Below, one piece after another: positions 22,705-33,242 of a stretch of DNA of 64,000 nt (positions within the stretch are counted from its first letter, which is position 1; each line of letters opens with the position of its first letter). Where the stretch lies: positions 113,755,501 through 113,819,500 of the forward strand of contig CM065811.1 in assembly GCA_033398695.1 (NCBI GenBank). Reading direction: 5' to 3'. Under the pieces are notes generated by a model. The model searched no databases. It was not told the origin of the DNA and saw only the letters and a program-made list of their open reading frames with translations. A program made the position numbers and the translations under genes. The stretch comes from Orobanche coerulescens. Taxonomy: Eukaryota; Streptophyta; Magnoliopsida; Lamiales; Orobanchaceae.

Positions 22705-23359
22705 CCTCGGCCCGATAAACACATATACGACCAGACTGGAAAATCGGACATACTTCGAAAATTACTCTCGCATCACTTCGCGACCTCAGGACGGTAGCGA
22801 CGATGGCTTCCGACCGAGTAATAGTTCCGGCGGATCGAAGATGATGACTCCGAATTTGCTCTCGGGTCCCCCGTCCGGGTATGGTTTGAAACTGGGTTGA
22901 GGTTTTTCGGGCTTCTGATATGCCGACTGAAATTCGGGATTGAAGGTCTGATTCCAGTCGGATTTGAATTCGGCCGGGGTTACTGAACTCGGTTATGAAT
23001 GTGGGAAATTCCGATTTGGGTTACTGATTATTAATGATGGGGTTGGATCCAAATCGGGTCTCTAATTTGGGCTCGTACTATGGGGATAAGGATTTATGAT
23101 TCGGGTCGATTACTGAATTCGGGTTTGATTCTTCAATCAAGCCTAGACAGAAAATTAGGGTTCGGTCGCGGCCCTGGATTACCGGAATCGGGGTGTGGAA
23201 ATTTATTATGGGTTTGTTCGTGGTTCTGCAAATTCGGCGGATGGGTTGGATGCTTAAGAGTTTTACTGTTTGAGATTTGTGTTTGATTGTTTTTCTCTTT
23301 GTTTAATTAACTGATACGAATATGAAACAATAGTATAAGATTTTGAGGGTTGAAAATAC
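22052..23359 (-). other. Predicted intron inside N 5' LTR
   Basis: Minus-strand donor GTATTTTCAACC and acceptor TTTATTTAG, about 1308 nt. The other LTR has the same pair (7192, 5908) despite an acceptor change from CAG to TAG, both usable. Not verified by transcript data. Confidence 0.4.
22480..22880 (+). promoter_or_regulatory. Antisense promoter-like segment in N 5' LTR
   Basis: TATAAAAA, leader with CTCCCTCCTGTCTC, the (CA)n tract, ATGGCTTCC near 22802 and CCGTCCGG/GTATGG near 22877. It would fire toward the sense promoter at 23555-23565. Confidence 0.45.
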
Positions 23360-23658
23360 CTGCTGGAAAGTAAAGTTTGGAAGATGAAGTTGCAGATTCC
23401 AAGTTGCTGCTTGGACGATCGGTGGAAAGGCTGCCTCGTGTGTATTTTGTGTTTTTTGTATTGTGTATTCTTCTTGTTCCTCTCGATTTCTGTCGTGGAA
23501 TTGTGGCAGGCTAAGAGTTGTGTATTGTATTTTTTTAGGGTTGTACTGTAGAGTGTATTTATACTGTATTAGAATTAGGGTTAGGGTAATTTTTCTGGGC
23601 TTAATTATTAATTTAGGTCAGCACAATATGTTTGGGCCAGATGGTAGTAGTAGTAGTA

Positions 23659-23702
<44 letters not shown>

Positions 23703-24063
23703 TAATAATAGTGACGATAGTACTAATATTAATAATATCGATACTAATAATAATAATATCGAGAGTAATATAAACGATGATATCGAAATGTTACAGATAA
23801 AAATATTAATACCATCAATATTAATATGATTCTTATTATAAATATTATTATTATTAATAATAGTACCTCTAATAATTATAATATTAATAACAATGACTAA
23901 TATTAAATGTTCTGAAATTAACTTGAGAAATTGACTCGGGTTAAGACTTATGATACGTCGAAATAAATGTTCATGACCCTCTAAATGAAATTAAATAAAA
24001 TGAAATGTATTATAATATTATTATAAATAATAATATTACATTATGAAAATGGCGGGTATTACA

Positions 24064-24068
24064 TCAAG
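24064..24068. repeat. Target-site duplication of N (right copy, TCAAG)
   Basis: TCAAG directly after GGGTATTACA; matches 5143-5147. Confidence 0.9.
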
Positions 24069-25168
24069 AAAGATGATGGCTAGGAGTTGCAAGACTTTGA
24101 ATCGCCCAAAGATCGGCCAAAATCGTCCAAGGGTCGGAGAGAGAATGAGAAATGAAAAAAAGTAATGAATCTGGGTCAACTCTCTGGTAATTATAACCAG
24201 AGAGCTTTAGCGTGCACTAGCGATCAAAGTTAGCATGCGCTACCCAGCCAAAAACCAGTCCAGAACCTACGGTTCTGGTACGCTATAAGAGAATAGCGTG
24301 CGCTAACATCCCCTCGATAGTGCGCGCTATCGGGCCATATCGTGCACTACCTTGACACCAGACCGAGTCTAGAAATATTCTGCCCAGTCTGGATTATCGA
24401 GTTAGCGTGCGCTAGTGGTCACCCAGCGTGCGCTAAGTCCAAACCATAGCGTGCGCTAATATACAAATTTAGCGTGCGCTAAACTGCTCGTCCAGAGAGC
24501 AGGGAGCAGAAACGGCCCACTGTCACTGCTGTGCTCGAGTCGTTAGCGCGCGCTACAAAACGAACGTAGCGTACGCTACTCAACGGCACTAGCGTGAGCT
24601 AGAAAATAGGAATAGCGCGGGCTAGCGGGTGCAGACAGCATTACAGATAGCACCCAAAGATGGAAAACAGCGAATTCCACCTCGGATGAAAACAACGCGC
24701 ATCCGACACCAAACAACGGACCGAAGAAGACACACGAACAACAAGATCGATTCAGAACCAAAGCACTGAAATAAAACACGGTTCCGACTACCCAAGGGTT
24801 CGGAAAACTACAACGTTAGTAATCGCCCCAAAACTTTGGGAAATTACAAAACGGCCCAAAACATCTGAAACACACGATACATGATCGAAACAACATTCGA
24901 AAGCTCACAACATGCATAATAACATGAGATGGATCTACAACAACCCCAAGACGGCGTTTCCGAATAGTGATTACGAGAATTGAACGAAATGGCGACGGAA
25001 AAGACAATAAATACGGAATTGAGTAAAACAAGCCCGAAACAAGCTCAGATGACAAAAAGTTCAGTATTAAGTATTCTCGAAATACCAATACGGTTACAAG
25101 CGAGTCGCTAATAATGAAAAATACACCAAAGACGAAAATACTGGGAAAAGAAAAATGCGGATATTACA
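24069..25168 (-). repeat. 5' LTR of element M, 5' half (promoter side)
   Basis: Minus strand starts at 25168 with TGTAATATCCGCAT. It holds the palindrome array 24204-24615, an inverted repeat TCTCTGGT...ACCAGAGA (24180-24204), and a CT-rich leader running into the N insertion point. It continues at 5147 down to 3875. The right flank 25169-25173 is GTAAT; the partner duplication is outside the window. Confidence 0.75.
24204..24615. promoter_or_regulatory. TAGCGTGCGCTA palindrome array in M LTR
   Basis: About a dozen near-palindromic decamers of the form AGCGTGCGCT, AGCGCGCGCT or AGCGTACGCT spaced 20-40 bp apart, upstream (minus strand) of the leader. They are the reverse complement of the AGCGCACGCT motifs in the solo LTR and LTR_C. 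Confidence 0.7.
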
Positions 25169-25740
25169 GTAATTACGTTGGTATATAATTATTTATGATG
25201 ATGTGATTGTTATCATTATTGAAAATTATGGTTGACCTCCTCGTGGGCTTTATTTTTAGGTTCTCGGAGATCGAGCTTGTAGCGGTCGTGAGGAGATGAG
25301 ATTCCATGGTGATACTGGCTATGACATGTGTTTTGGGAACCGAGTGTTTTATTGATTGTTATATTCTGATGCAACATATTTTTACTTGTTGATTTTATCC
25401 GCTGCGTATGTATTTTAAACGGGCTTCATGGTATTTTACCAGCTTGGGTATGTATTGGAAAACCATTTCCCCTAAACTAGTTTTGTCGGTACGTGTAAGT
25501 GGTGACTTGACTTACGTTTTGAAACTGTTGAGTTTTGGCATTTTGGCCTTATACTTTAAAATGTGATTTTCTAACGGTATTCGGTAAATGTATTTCTGGA
25601 AAATTTGAGTATTTGAAAGATATTACCATCATTAGCCTCTTGGGTGTCTTTGAAATTTTGTGTTAATGATTTTAGCCCTGTGGGCCCCGGTGTGGGATCC
25701 ATGGTGCTGTAAATCCCTAGATGATTTTGGGGGTGTTACA
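25169..25740 (+). repeat. 5' LTR of element Y, 3' fragment
   Basis: Ends GGGGGTGTTACA at 25740 and is closely related to 40230-40776 of the solo LTR: TTGAC branch-like site, TATTTTTAG/GTTCTCGG acceptor, AGCGGTCGTGA.GAGATGAG, ATCCGCTGCGT, GATATTACCATCATT. Its 5' part was separated by insertion of M and lies outside the window. Confidence 0.75.
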
Positions 25741-26160
25741 AACGATGGTACTGGAGCTTGGGTATGTGAAACTCGGGCATGTGTTTTATGTGGCTCTACT
25801 GGTGCGGTAGTAGCTGACTTTTGGAAAATGATTTTTTGACTTTTGAGTCAAACTGATTTTTGGAGTTTCCAAAGATTTTAATATATTTTTGAAATTACTA
25901 TAATTGCGGTATTGGCGTTTTGATATTTTTGTCGAGACTTATGCGAACTGTGTTTGTCTTGGTGTTGACTTTGAAAATGGAACCGTATGCTGGTATCAGG
26001 GGAGATCATCGGCTTCACGCACCTGTAAGTATACTATTATGGTTATTCACTTGAGGCGATGATTGATTATTTCCATAATGATTTTGGATATTTTGGTTGA
26101 TTTGTTGTTTATTACACGATTGCAAGTTTCGGGAATGAAACTTATTTTAAGGAGGTAGTA
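25741..26160 (+). mobile_element. Internal region of element Y (about 420 bp, non-coding)
   Basis: Starts with a degraded PBS (TGGTACTGGAGC, 25746-25757) 5 nt after the LTR and ends with inverted repeat AAGTTTCGGGAATGAAACTT (26124-26143) and PPT AAGGAGGTAGTA (26149-26160) directly before LTR start TGTAATATCC at 26161. No coding sequence. A block at 25983-26030 (CGTATGCTGGTATCA, GGGAGATCATCGGCTTCACG, CTGTAAGT) is shared with X int1 at 46148-46194. Y is thus a minimal element with LTRs far longer than its interior. Confidence 0.75.
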
Positions 26161-26686
26161 TGTAATATCCTGTATTTTCAGTATTAATTTTTTCGCATTA
26201 TTTTATCCGAGTTGTATTGGATAGTGTAGTACCTTTACAGTATGGATATAATTTAAGGACTGAGACAGTCGTGATGGTATAATTACGTAATTGGTCTATA
26301 TCGTATGAGGGTATTATTGGAACCAGTATATGTATTCAGTTGGAGTTATACAGTCAATGTTGTATTAGATTTATACAATGTATAGTATATTATGATATTA
26401 CAGATCAAACTGTTTATGTTTGGCGTTGGTATCGGTTTTACTGACTGCACGTTGCTTTATCAGTTGTGTGTTTGGCTAAATATTGCCAAAATATCGCACG
26501 TTACTTTCATACATAGTACACGGTAAGGTGCAAGCTTAGCGCATACTGATGGTGAATACTAGCATGCTAGACCCACCAGACAATGATCCATGCAATTGCT
26601 GATAGGTGGATCTAGTGGTCGGAAACTTTCGGCATACATGTGCATGGCTTAGCCAATGGAATTTAGTGCATGTTAAGCATAGGGAT
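26161..26686 (+). repeat. 3' LTR of element Y, first part
   Basis: Starts TGTAATATCCTGTATTTTC and shares TTTTATCCGAGTT, TACAGTATGGATA and AAGGACTGAGA with the start of the solo LTR at 26687, so the two are related families. Interrupted at 26686 by the solo LTR; continues at 40782. Confidence 0.75.
26682..26686. repeat. Target-site duplication of the solo LTR (GGGAT)
   Basis: GGGAT directly before TGTAATATCCGG at 26687, repeated at 40777-40781 after GGGGGTGTTACA. Confidence 0.85.
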
Positions 26687-26940
26687 TGTAATATCCGGAA
26701 TTTCTACTACAGTTCTCTAACAGTATTTTATCCGAGTTATGTTGTACAACGTGGAATCTGTACAGTATGGATAAAATAAATGAAGGACTGAGATGTCAGT
26801 ATTGGTATAATTGTTGTATTTGGCCGACAATTGTATTTAAGGATATAATGTGTTGAGTGTATGTATTCAGTATGCCATATGTTCGTATTCTGTATGTTGA
26901 GACATTGGACAAGAGTAGCTGAAAATGGCTAAGTGTAACA

Positions 26941-27445
26941 TTATTAGCGCACGCTAATATACATGCCTAGCGCACGCTATCATTCTGGTTTAGCGCACGA
27001 TAGAGGAAAAAGATAACGCACGCTAGTACAGACTAGATCAGAAGGAATCTGTGTGTGGACCCGGTCACTTTCGGCGCATGTGCCGACAAGGTCAACGGAT
27101 GTTTGTTGTGAACTATTAGCGCACGCTAATGTATATTTATAGTGCACGCTAATCAGATCGGTCAACAGGGAATCTTGGCTTTATTGGTTGCTTTCGGCAT
27201 GTGGGTCACGAGCATCTTCGTGGTAGGGTGTAGACTGTAGCAAGTCAACTGGTATTAGCGCACGCTAAATGCAAGGACTTGCGTACACTAGACAGTGTAA
27301 GTTACGTACGCTAATGCATGGGCATTACGTACGTAAGCACATGTACGAAGCCAGACAGTAACCTCTGGACTGCGATAGTGCATGCTAACAAAGTCAGTTA
27401 GCGCACGCTAAGGCTGTTGCGCACGCTAAACATGATATGTTAGCG
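26941..27445. promoter_or_regulatory. TAGCGCACGCTA palindrome array in the solo LTR
   Basis: About 15 motifs of the AGCGCACGCT type, with some ACGTACGT variants at 27300-27340, immediately upstream of the AT-rich TATA-like AATATATATG (27460) and the leader. Two spacer stretches contain CTTTCGGC.CATGTG, also seen in LTR_C, P and 40850. Confidence 0.7.
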
Positions 27446-29065
27446 CACGTTAATAATATACAATATATATGTGTAGTTGGGCATTATCCTTCATTTCGTC
27501 CATTCCTTCCTTGCAACTGAGAGAGAGAGTTTTTAGAGAGAAGTTTGAGGTCCCAAACACTGAGAGATGATGATCTTTAACAAAGATTAAGCTGAGCAAC
27601 ATGGACTAAAGTCTTGTTCTTGAAATTATTGATGATTCTTGGAATGAAGTTGATTGTTCTCCTTCATGGTTCGTCTATACAAGGTAATAGTTCTTCACTT
27701 TTGGATTTCGTTTTGGATTGGAGATTGACGTTCTTGAGTTGATGAATACCATATAAACAAGTTAATAAGTATGATTAGGAGATGGATTACCGAATTATGA
27801 TGATGTTGTTATTCATATATGGATATTGATGTGATTCGTATGGTTTGAATCGTGTTGTCCGTCTTCTTGAGATAAGATGGAAGTATTGTTACGTTCTTAA
27901 GGTTTCATGATGTTGATATTGAGGAAGATAATATATGGATAGAGGACTTGGATTATAAGTTGAATGATTGTTTATATGTTAAAGGATACCGGATTTCGTT
28001 GTTTTGATAGCTTTGAACATGGTTTCAAATTACTTAGTGTTCTTGATAATCGCCATATGTTGATCGGTATCTGAAAAACATGCATCTGTACAGCATTGGC
28101 GCACGCTAAGCTTACAGGCTAGCACACTCTAACGTGAGCTACTTAGCACACGCTACGTTATGCGTTTAACGTGCGCTAAGTAGGCAGACAGTGCAGTATT
28201 TTCGTGTTGTGGTTGTGAATTTGTACTGGTTTGAGTTGTATTGTTCAGACTTATGTTTAACCGAGATGTCGTAGAACCGTTGGGTTTGTGGATTGGTTAT
28301 GTAGGTTGTTGATTGTTATCGGATTGTTGTTTATTGATTATTACCATAGGTTGTGGTAAGTGATCGGTGATTAGAACCATGTTTTGCGGTCGTATTCGAG
28401 AATGTTCATATATTGCATTGATCAGGGCCGAGGGACTTGTAGATGACGGCAATGGATTTGGTAACGACTTCATCGGTATCGAGGCAAGTTATTACTTGAT
28501 CAGTTATAATGTTTAATGAATGGTTTCAGTTTCATTTCGTTTATGATGCCTATAGCAATGATTATTACTGCAAAATTCTGGAGATTTGTATTATGTGTTT
28601 TCTTTCCTATTCTGGGAGTTAAATCATAAGGTTTATGATTCATTTCGGATTATTGGAATTTTGGGTATCGAGGATACATTATGGTAAAGACAAGGATATG
28701 AGTATCTGCAGTCCATGGTACGTTTGGGTTGCCGAGCATTGCGGATAATCTTCGGTGGTGATTTGGCATCGAGATTTCTTCTGAAGGACTCGGGTCAAGT
28801 ATTCCGGATTGATTCGGTTTAGTGTCGATGATGTTGATCATGCAGGTTGTCATTCATGTTGCTGATGAAATATCCGACGGAAATTCTTACTTACTGTTGT
28901 ATCTTTCGGATAATTCAAATACTGTTGTAGACTCGTTGCATTTGTGTATTGTTTCTTGATGTTGGAATATATCATAAATAGACATAATAATAACGATCAT
29001 TCGCACTATGATTGGATTCTTAACGTCGCATAGATTATTACATTTTTTGTTACTAAACCTGAGTC

Positions 29066-29390
29066 TAACGTACGCTAATCCTTAAGCATAACGTACGTTA
29101 TGCTTAGTCCTTTACGTACGTAAAGGTGTACTTGTTACGTACGTAACCAGCGTAATCGTATCCGATCTCAACTTTCGGCGTGTAGGGCCGGATAGGATTC
29201 GAATATCTGATCTTTTGGAGGCAATCTAGTTGACCTACATTACGTACGTAATGCTTCGATAGGTAACGTACGTAACGATGTTCGTATTTGATCCGGCCTC
29301 TGGACTTAGCTTACGTACGTAATACATTCCGTGTAGCGTACGTAAAGCTGTTAACGTACGTTATCCTTTTGTGATAACGTACGTAACAAA
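29066..29390. promoter_or_regulatory. ACGTACGT palindrome array upstream of the P TATA box
   Basis: About ten motifs such as TTACGTACGTAA, GTTACGTACGTAAC and TAACGTACGTTA, spaced 20-25 bp with two longer gaps, ending about 10 bp before TATAAAAAG. The 3' LTR repeats the array at 36875-37200. ACGT cores are known binding sites of plant bZIP factors; use here is inferred. Confidence 0.75.
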
Positions 29391-29618
29391 CTGTGCTGTT
29401 ATAAAAAGACAACTTGTGTCTTTCATTTTGCACGACCAAACTCTGAGTTTTCACCAAGATAATCATCCTCCTGCATCCCTAGATCAAAATTACCTTCTTC
29501 CAACTTGTGTTTGAGCTTTACATTTGGATTTTGGAGCTTGTTGATTGGGAGTTGGAGTCATTCTTGAAGCTTAGATTGTGTTCATGTGGTCTTGGTGTAT
29601 TGTTCTTCAATTCTGAAG

Positions 29619-31161
29619 GTATGTCATACGTTTTAACCCAATAATCTCATAGTTATAATGATAGTGATTAAGTATACTCCACCTAGTGATGAATTAATCA
29701 AGCTAAACATGTTTATAGTTAAGCTTCTAACAAACTTAATGATGAATATGATGATTAAGGGTTTTTGTAATGATGTGTTCTTAGTATTTTAAATGGTGAT
29801 GATCATGTTTAGATAAACCAAACTCTTATTCCTGGACTAATAACACCATTGGAATACTAATAGTCTTTGTTTCATTATAATGTAAATAACTTGTTGGAAT
29901 AATCACCATAAAATGTTTTAAGAAACCCTTGTTGATCATTAGAAGAATGGAATAACCTTCTTGAACCTAAGCTAAGTGAATCCAGAGGATTAATGCCTGA
30001 ACCTCCAAGTTAATTAAAAGATTATAAGGAAGGTGTTGAACTTGAAGTAGTCTTCTTGATCATAATATGGAATTGTAACTACTTAACTCAACATAAGTAA
30101 TTGATTGAAGTGCAGATTTTACTTTTAATCAATTGAGATGTCCTTGATAAGTTTAAAGAGTAGGAGATTATTGTTTAACACATCTTAATCCAGCAAACAT
30201 TTGGTAAACTTCTTGTAATCAATTGTAAGAATAGAATGGTATTGAATAAGGTTCTTGGAGTAAACCCTCAACATCTTAAAAGGTTGAACTACTCAAATGA
30301 GAATTAGGATGTTGTCTCGTTGAAGTTTGGTATAGATGATCATATGAACGTATTATTGAGTGAAATATACTTCATTCAAGGTTGATTGTCCGAGTAACCG
30401 ATTTTGAATCGAGGGCCGGCTGTTCGTTCGACAAAGAAGGACTTTACTCACCTCCGTATTGAGGCAAGTTATCTTGCTTGGTTATAATGATGTGTGGATT
30501 TTTATGATGATTATGCATTTCGTGTATATGAAACTATTATAAACTTGTGTCTTGTGACTTGAGGTTGTTCTTCATGATGTCCCGTTTTCATCGTGGGATT
30601 GTATTCCCAAGTTCGTTACTTTTGGACCCTTGATATTGTTGATCTTGTTGTCATTTCGGTGAGTCCTCGGTCCTTAATCGGATTTGTGAATTATTAAATT
30701 CGTTGTCATGTTGCATCGTGACATATCCGGAGTCATATCTACGTTCCGATTGGATATTGTGTAGGATTTTTAGCCGGGCACATATATAGTCATGCGTGAA
30801 TATTTTCCGTGAAGGGCTGTGCACACGAGACGTAGTTCGTTGAGGCTAATTAGGTACATTGTCCCACGTATATCCTGGATTCCGTATACGGGGTGGACAT
30901 GTGCACTGACACATATTCGGATCGGGCGTACTGTGATGTCCCTCTTGAGCCGTACTATCTTGGTCGTTCGCAGTCCATTTTTTTTTATACTTGGATGTGT
31001 TCGACGTTTTGTGACTGAGGGTTCATACGCCCGAGGGGTATGTTCGTTAGTCGGGGCGATATTCTTGAAATCTTATATACGTGAATTGTATAACATCTTG
31101 AGAATCATTTATCATGTATATCTGACCCTGTGTTGGGTGAAATACTTGTGTTGTATTTTAG
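29619..31161 (+). other. Predicted intron inside P 5' LTR
   Basis: Donor GAAG/GTATGT, branch site CTGAC about 40 nt upstream, acceptor TGTATTTTAG/G, 1543 nt. The 3' LTR keeps identical signals (37432-38972). Splicing would shorten the gag leader from about 2.6 kb to about 1 kb and remove many upstream ATGs. Unverified. Confidence 0.55.
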
Positions 31162-31545
31162 GTCGAGGAAAAGGCAAGGCACGGGAAGATCAAGGTGATG
31201 ACGAAGGGTTCGAAGGATACTAGTTCGGGGGCCCCAAGTCTTTCGTGTCTGGTCATGTTCGTACCGTGTAATGTTATCTTTCCGCTTTATTTTAAGTTTG
31301 AACAAATGTATTGTTATTTAAGGTATATTTCATCTCCATATGGATTATACTTATGTTTTGGATCATGTGTGTAATAAGGCCGTAGGCCATACTGTTGTAA
31401 ACTCCAGATCGGAGTAAGTACTTTGTTTTGTGGTTCGGCATCACATGTTTTGCGTATTTAATCTGTACTTTGGGTATCGCCTGGTGGATCCTAGTGTGGG
31501 GTCCACGGCACTGTATTGGCCGCCTTATCGGGGTGTTACAGAAGA

Positions 31546-31556
31546 TGGTATCAGAG
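31546..31556 (+). other. Primer-binding site of P
   Basis: TGGTATCAGAG, 5 nt after the LTR end; initiator tRNA-Met type. Followed by a poly-T run at 31560-31572. Confidence 0.9.
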
Positions 31557-31988
31557 AAATTTTTTTTTTTTTTGCTAGAGGTCGTTTTCTTTCTTTTGAG
31601 TCTTTGTGTATTGAACTAGTATCAAGAGACCTTCGTGTCACGTGTGACCCGTGCGAGCGCCTGATCCTACGAGCCAAATGCGGTACGTACTTTATGAACC
31701 ATGAATAAATTAGTGACATGATATTGATCTCTGAATAGATCTCCTTGTTGATCTTGGCATTTTAAGGGTTTGTGGGAATTATCGATTGATGATTCAAATA
31801 AAATTGGATTGATTATATGATTGAAATCATTCGACTCAAACGTCGATATGATATTACGTGTGACTCTCGTAGTGACGATAATTCATTACTGTTTTCTTGA
31901 ATATGTAATTTCTTCGCCATTAACTTAGCATGAATTGATTGGTATCATGAAGTACTTATGATTATCATTACAAATTGATTCTTTCGGT

Positions 31989-33242
31989 ATGGAAAGAAAT
32001 TTGAGAGGTCGTGGCGAGAGGGGACGAGGCCGCGGAAGGGCGAATCCGATACCGCGAGCCAACAGACGTGCGAATGCGAGCATAGTTCCGACGGTGATTC
32101 GCCTTCTAGGGACCAATCGCACCACAATAGACGCGAGGATGCTCGTGTCGATCCTTACACTGTAATGCAGGGCATGATGACTCAGATTACCCAAATGGGT
32201 CAGTTAATGGAAACTATGCAGAGAGATGCTACCGACCAGCATCAGGGGCCACCTCCCGTACATGGCGGGCCGGTGAATCGGATCATCAGCGACATCTCGC
32301 GCCAACGACCCCCGATTTTTGAAGGTTCCTCTGAGCCGGCTGATATCGTGCATTGGATCGAACACTCCGAGAAGTTGTTCGATATGGTAGACTCCGATGA
32401 GAATCGCGTCTCGTGTGACTTACTACTTGGGCAAGGGCGCCCACACTTGCTGGCTTTCGGTGAGGCCAGCTGATGGCGTATGTACTTGGGAAGAATTTAA
32501 AAATCTCATGCTAGATCGTTACTATCCAGGTCCTCTCTGCGAGGCCAAACTATCAGAATTGTTGAATCCGGAACCGTCCAAAGATGATGACGTACTATCT
32601 ATCGCCGAGAAATTCCAGGCACTTCTCCCTTTTGCTGCGACGATTGTCCACACAGAAGCTGATAAGATCAAATACTTTCTCAAAAGGCTTAAACCCCGAA
32701 TGAGGATGCAGCTGTGACCCTACCGGAGTTCATCGAGAAAGCTCTGGAGTATGAATTGACCGTAAGGAAATTTCCAAGAAGCAACCGCAGTCTAACAACA
32801 AGAAATCGGGGCAGAACAGTCGAGGACGGCATCGGGAACATTTAAGAGACCCCAACCAGTGCCAAATCCTTCTGAATGGCAACCTACGGCATCGAAGCCA
32901 ACCGGATCGCAACCTCGAGCGGTCAGCCTATCTGTTGTGTGCTATAATTGTGGAGACCAGGGGCACATCAATTCGAAATGTCCTAGGCCAGCCGTGTCAT
33001 GCCATACTTGTGGGAAGAACGGGCATCGTGCTCGTTATTGTAGGAGTGGACCAGTACGTATTCCCGCCGTACCTCATGCTCCAGTGCAGTCTTCAGTACA
33101 GGACCGAGTACCTCCATCCGCTTCTTATCAGACTACCGGGGCAAACAAGGGGATGGGACGTGGAAATCAAGCTGGTACATCTGGTGTAGGGGCTGCAAAA
33201 CCTAGAGTTTACGAGATGAAGAGGGCTGAAGATCCGGCTTGA
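31989..33242 (+). pseudogene. P gag, frameshifted
   Basis: ATG at 31989 opens a basic Arg/Gly-rich N-terminus (RGRGERGRGRGR), but the frame ends at a TAA at 32162. The gag core continues in other frames: QRPPIFEGSSEPADIVHWIE (32300-32360), TWEEFKNLMLDRYYPG (about 32487-32533), VLSIAEKFQALLPFA, then stops. Two CCHC zinc knuckles survive in frame, CYNCGDQGHINSKC (32940-32981) and CHTCGKNGHRARYC (33000-33041). Gag forms the particle and binds RNA. Frame changes near 32160, 32410-32430 and 32715 and a stop at 33240-33242 break it; pol is in a different frame from the zinc-knuckle region. Confidence 0.9.

Larger units (their letters stand above)
5148..24063 (-). mobile_element. LTR retrotransposon N (Ty3/gypsy chromovirus, decayed), carrying nested element L
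   Basis: Bounded by two 2.8-kb LTRs (5148-8017, 21296-24063) and TCAAG target duplications. PBS at 21281-21292 and PPT at 8018-8032 both give minus orientation, in agreement with gag-pol on the minus strand. Without L (11676-20246 plus one GTTTC copy) the element is about 10.3 kb. Gag-protease-RT-RNase H-integrase-chromodomain order identifies a Ty3/gypsy chromovirus; the tail resembles the Tekay/Del group. Coding capacity is lost through many nonsense changes. Confidence 0.95.
21296..24063 (-). repeat. 5' LTR of N
   Basis: 2768 bp, the functional promoter copy. Sense (minus) TATA-like AGTATAAATAC (23555-23565), donor CAGCAG/GTATTTT (23359-23358) and acceptor TTTATTTAG/GTGGG (22053-22052). 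Opposing TATAAAAA on the plus strand at 22480-22487, with CT-rich leader. A (CA)n tract of about 65 bp occupies 22636-22700 (only a short run in the other LTR), and an (AAT)n/(AGT)n tract lies at 23644-23700. Confidence 0.95.
28866..31540 (+). repeat. 5' LTR of P
   Basis: Starts TGAAATATCCGACGG (the 3' copy has TGTAATATCC) and ends GGGGTGTTACA. Palindrome array 29066-29390, TATA box TATAAAAAG (29400-29408), leader of about 200 nt, donor GAAG/GTATGT (29619-29620), CTGAC branch site (31120-31124) and acceptor TGTATTTTAG/GTCGAGG (31160-31161). Confidence 0.95.

Noticed and set aside
22456..22900. Overlapping 113- and 141-residue frames with poly-Thr-His
   Set aside because: They run through the TATA box and the (CA)n microsatellite of the N LTR and do not match between the two LTRs; not treated as genes.
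30819..31223. 134-residue plus-strand frame in the P LTR
   Set aside because: Present in both LTRs but shifted by indels (38631 and 38705 frames), no domain, overlaps the predicted acceptor; likely chance.
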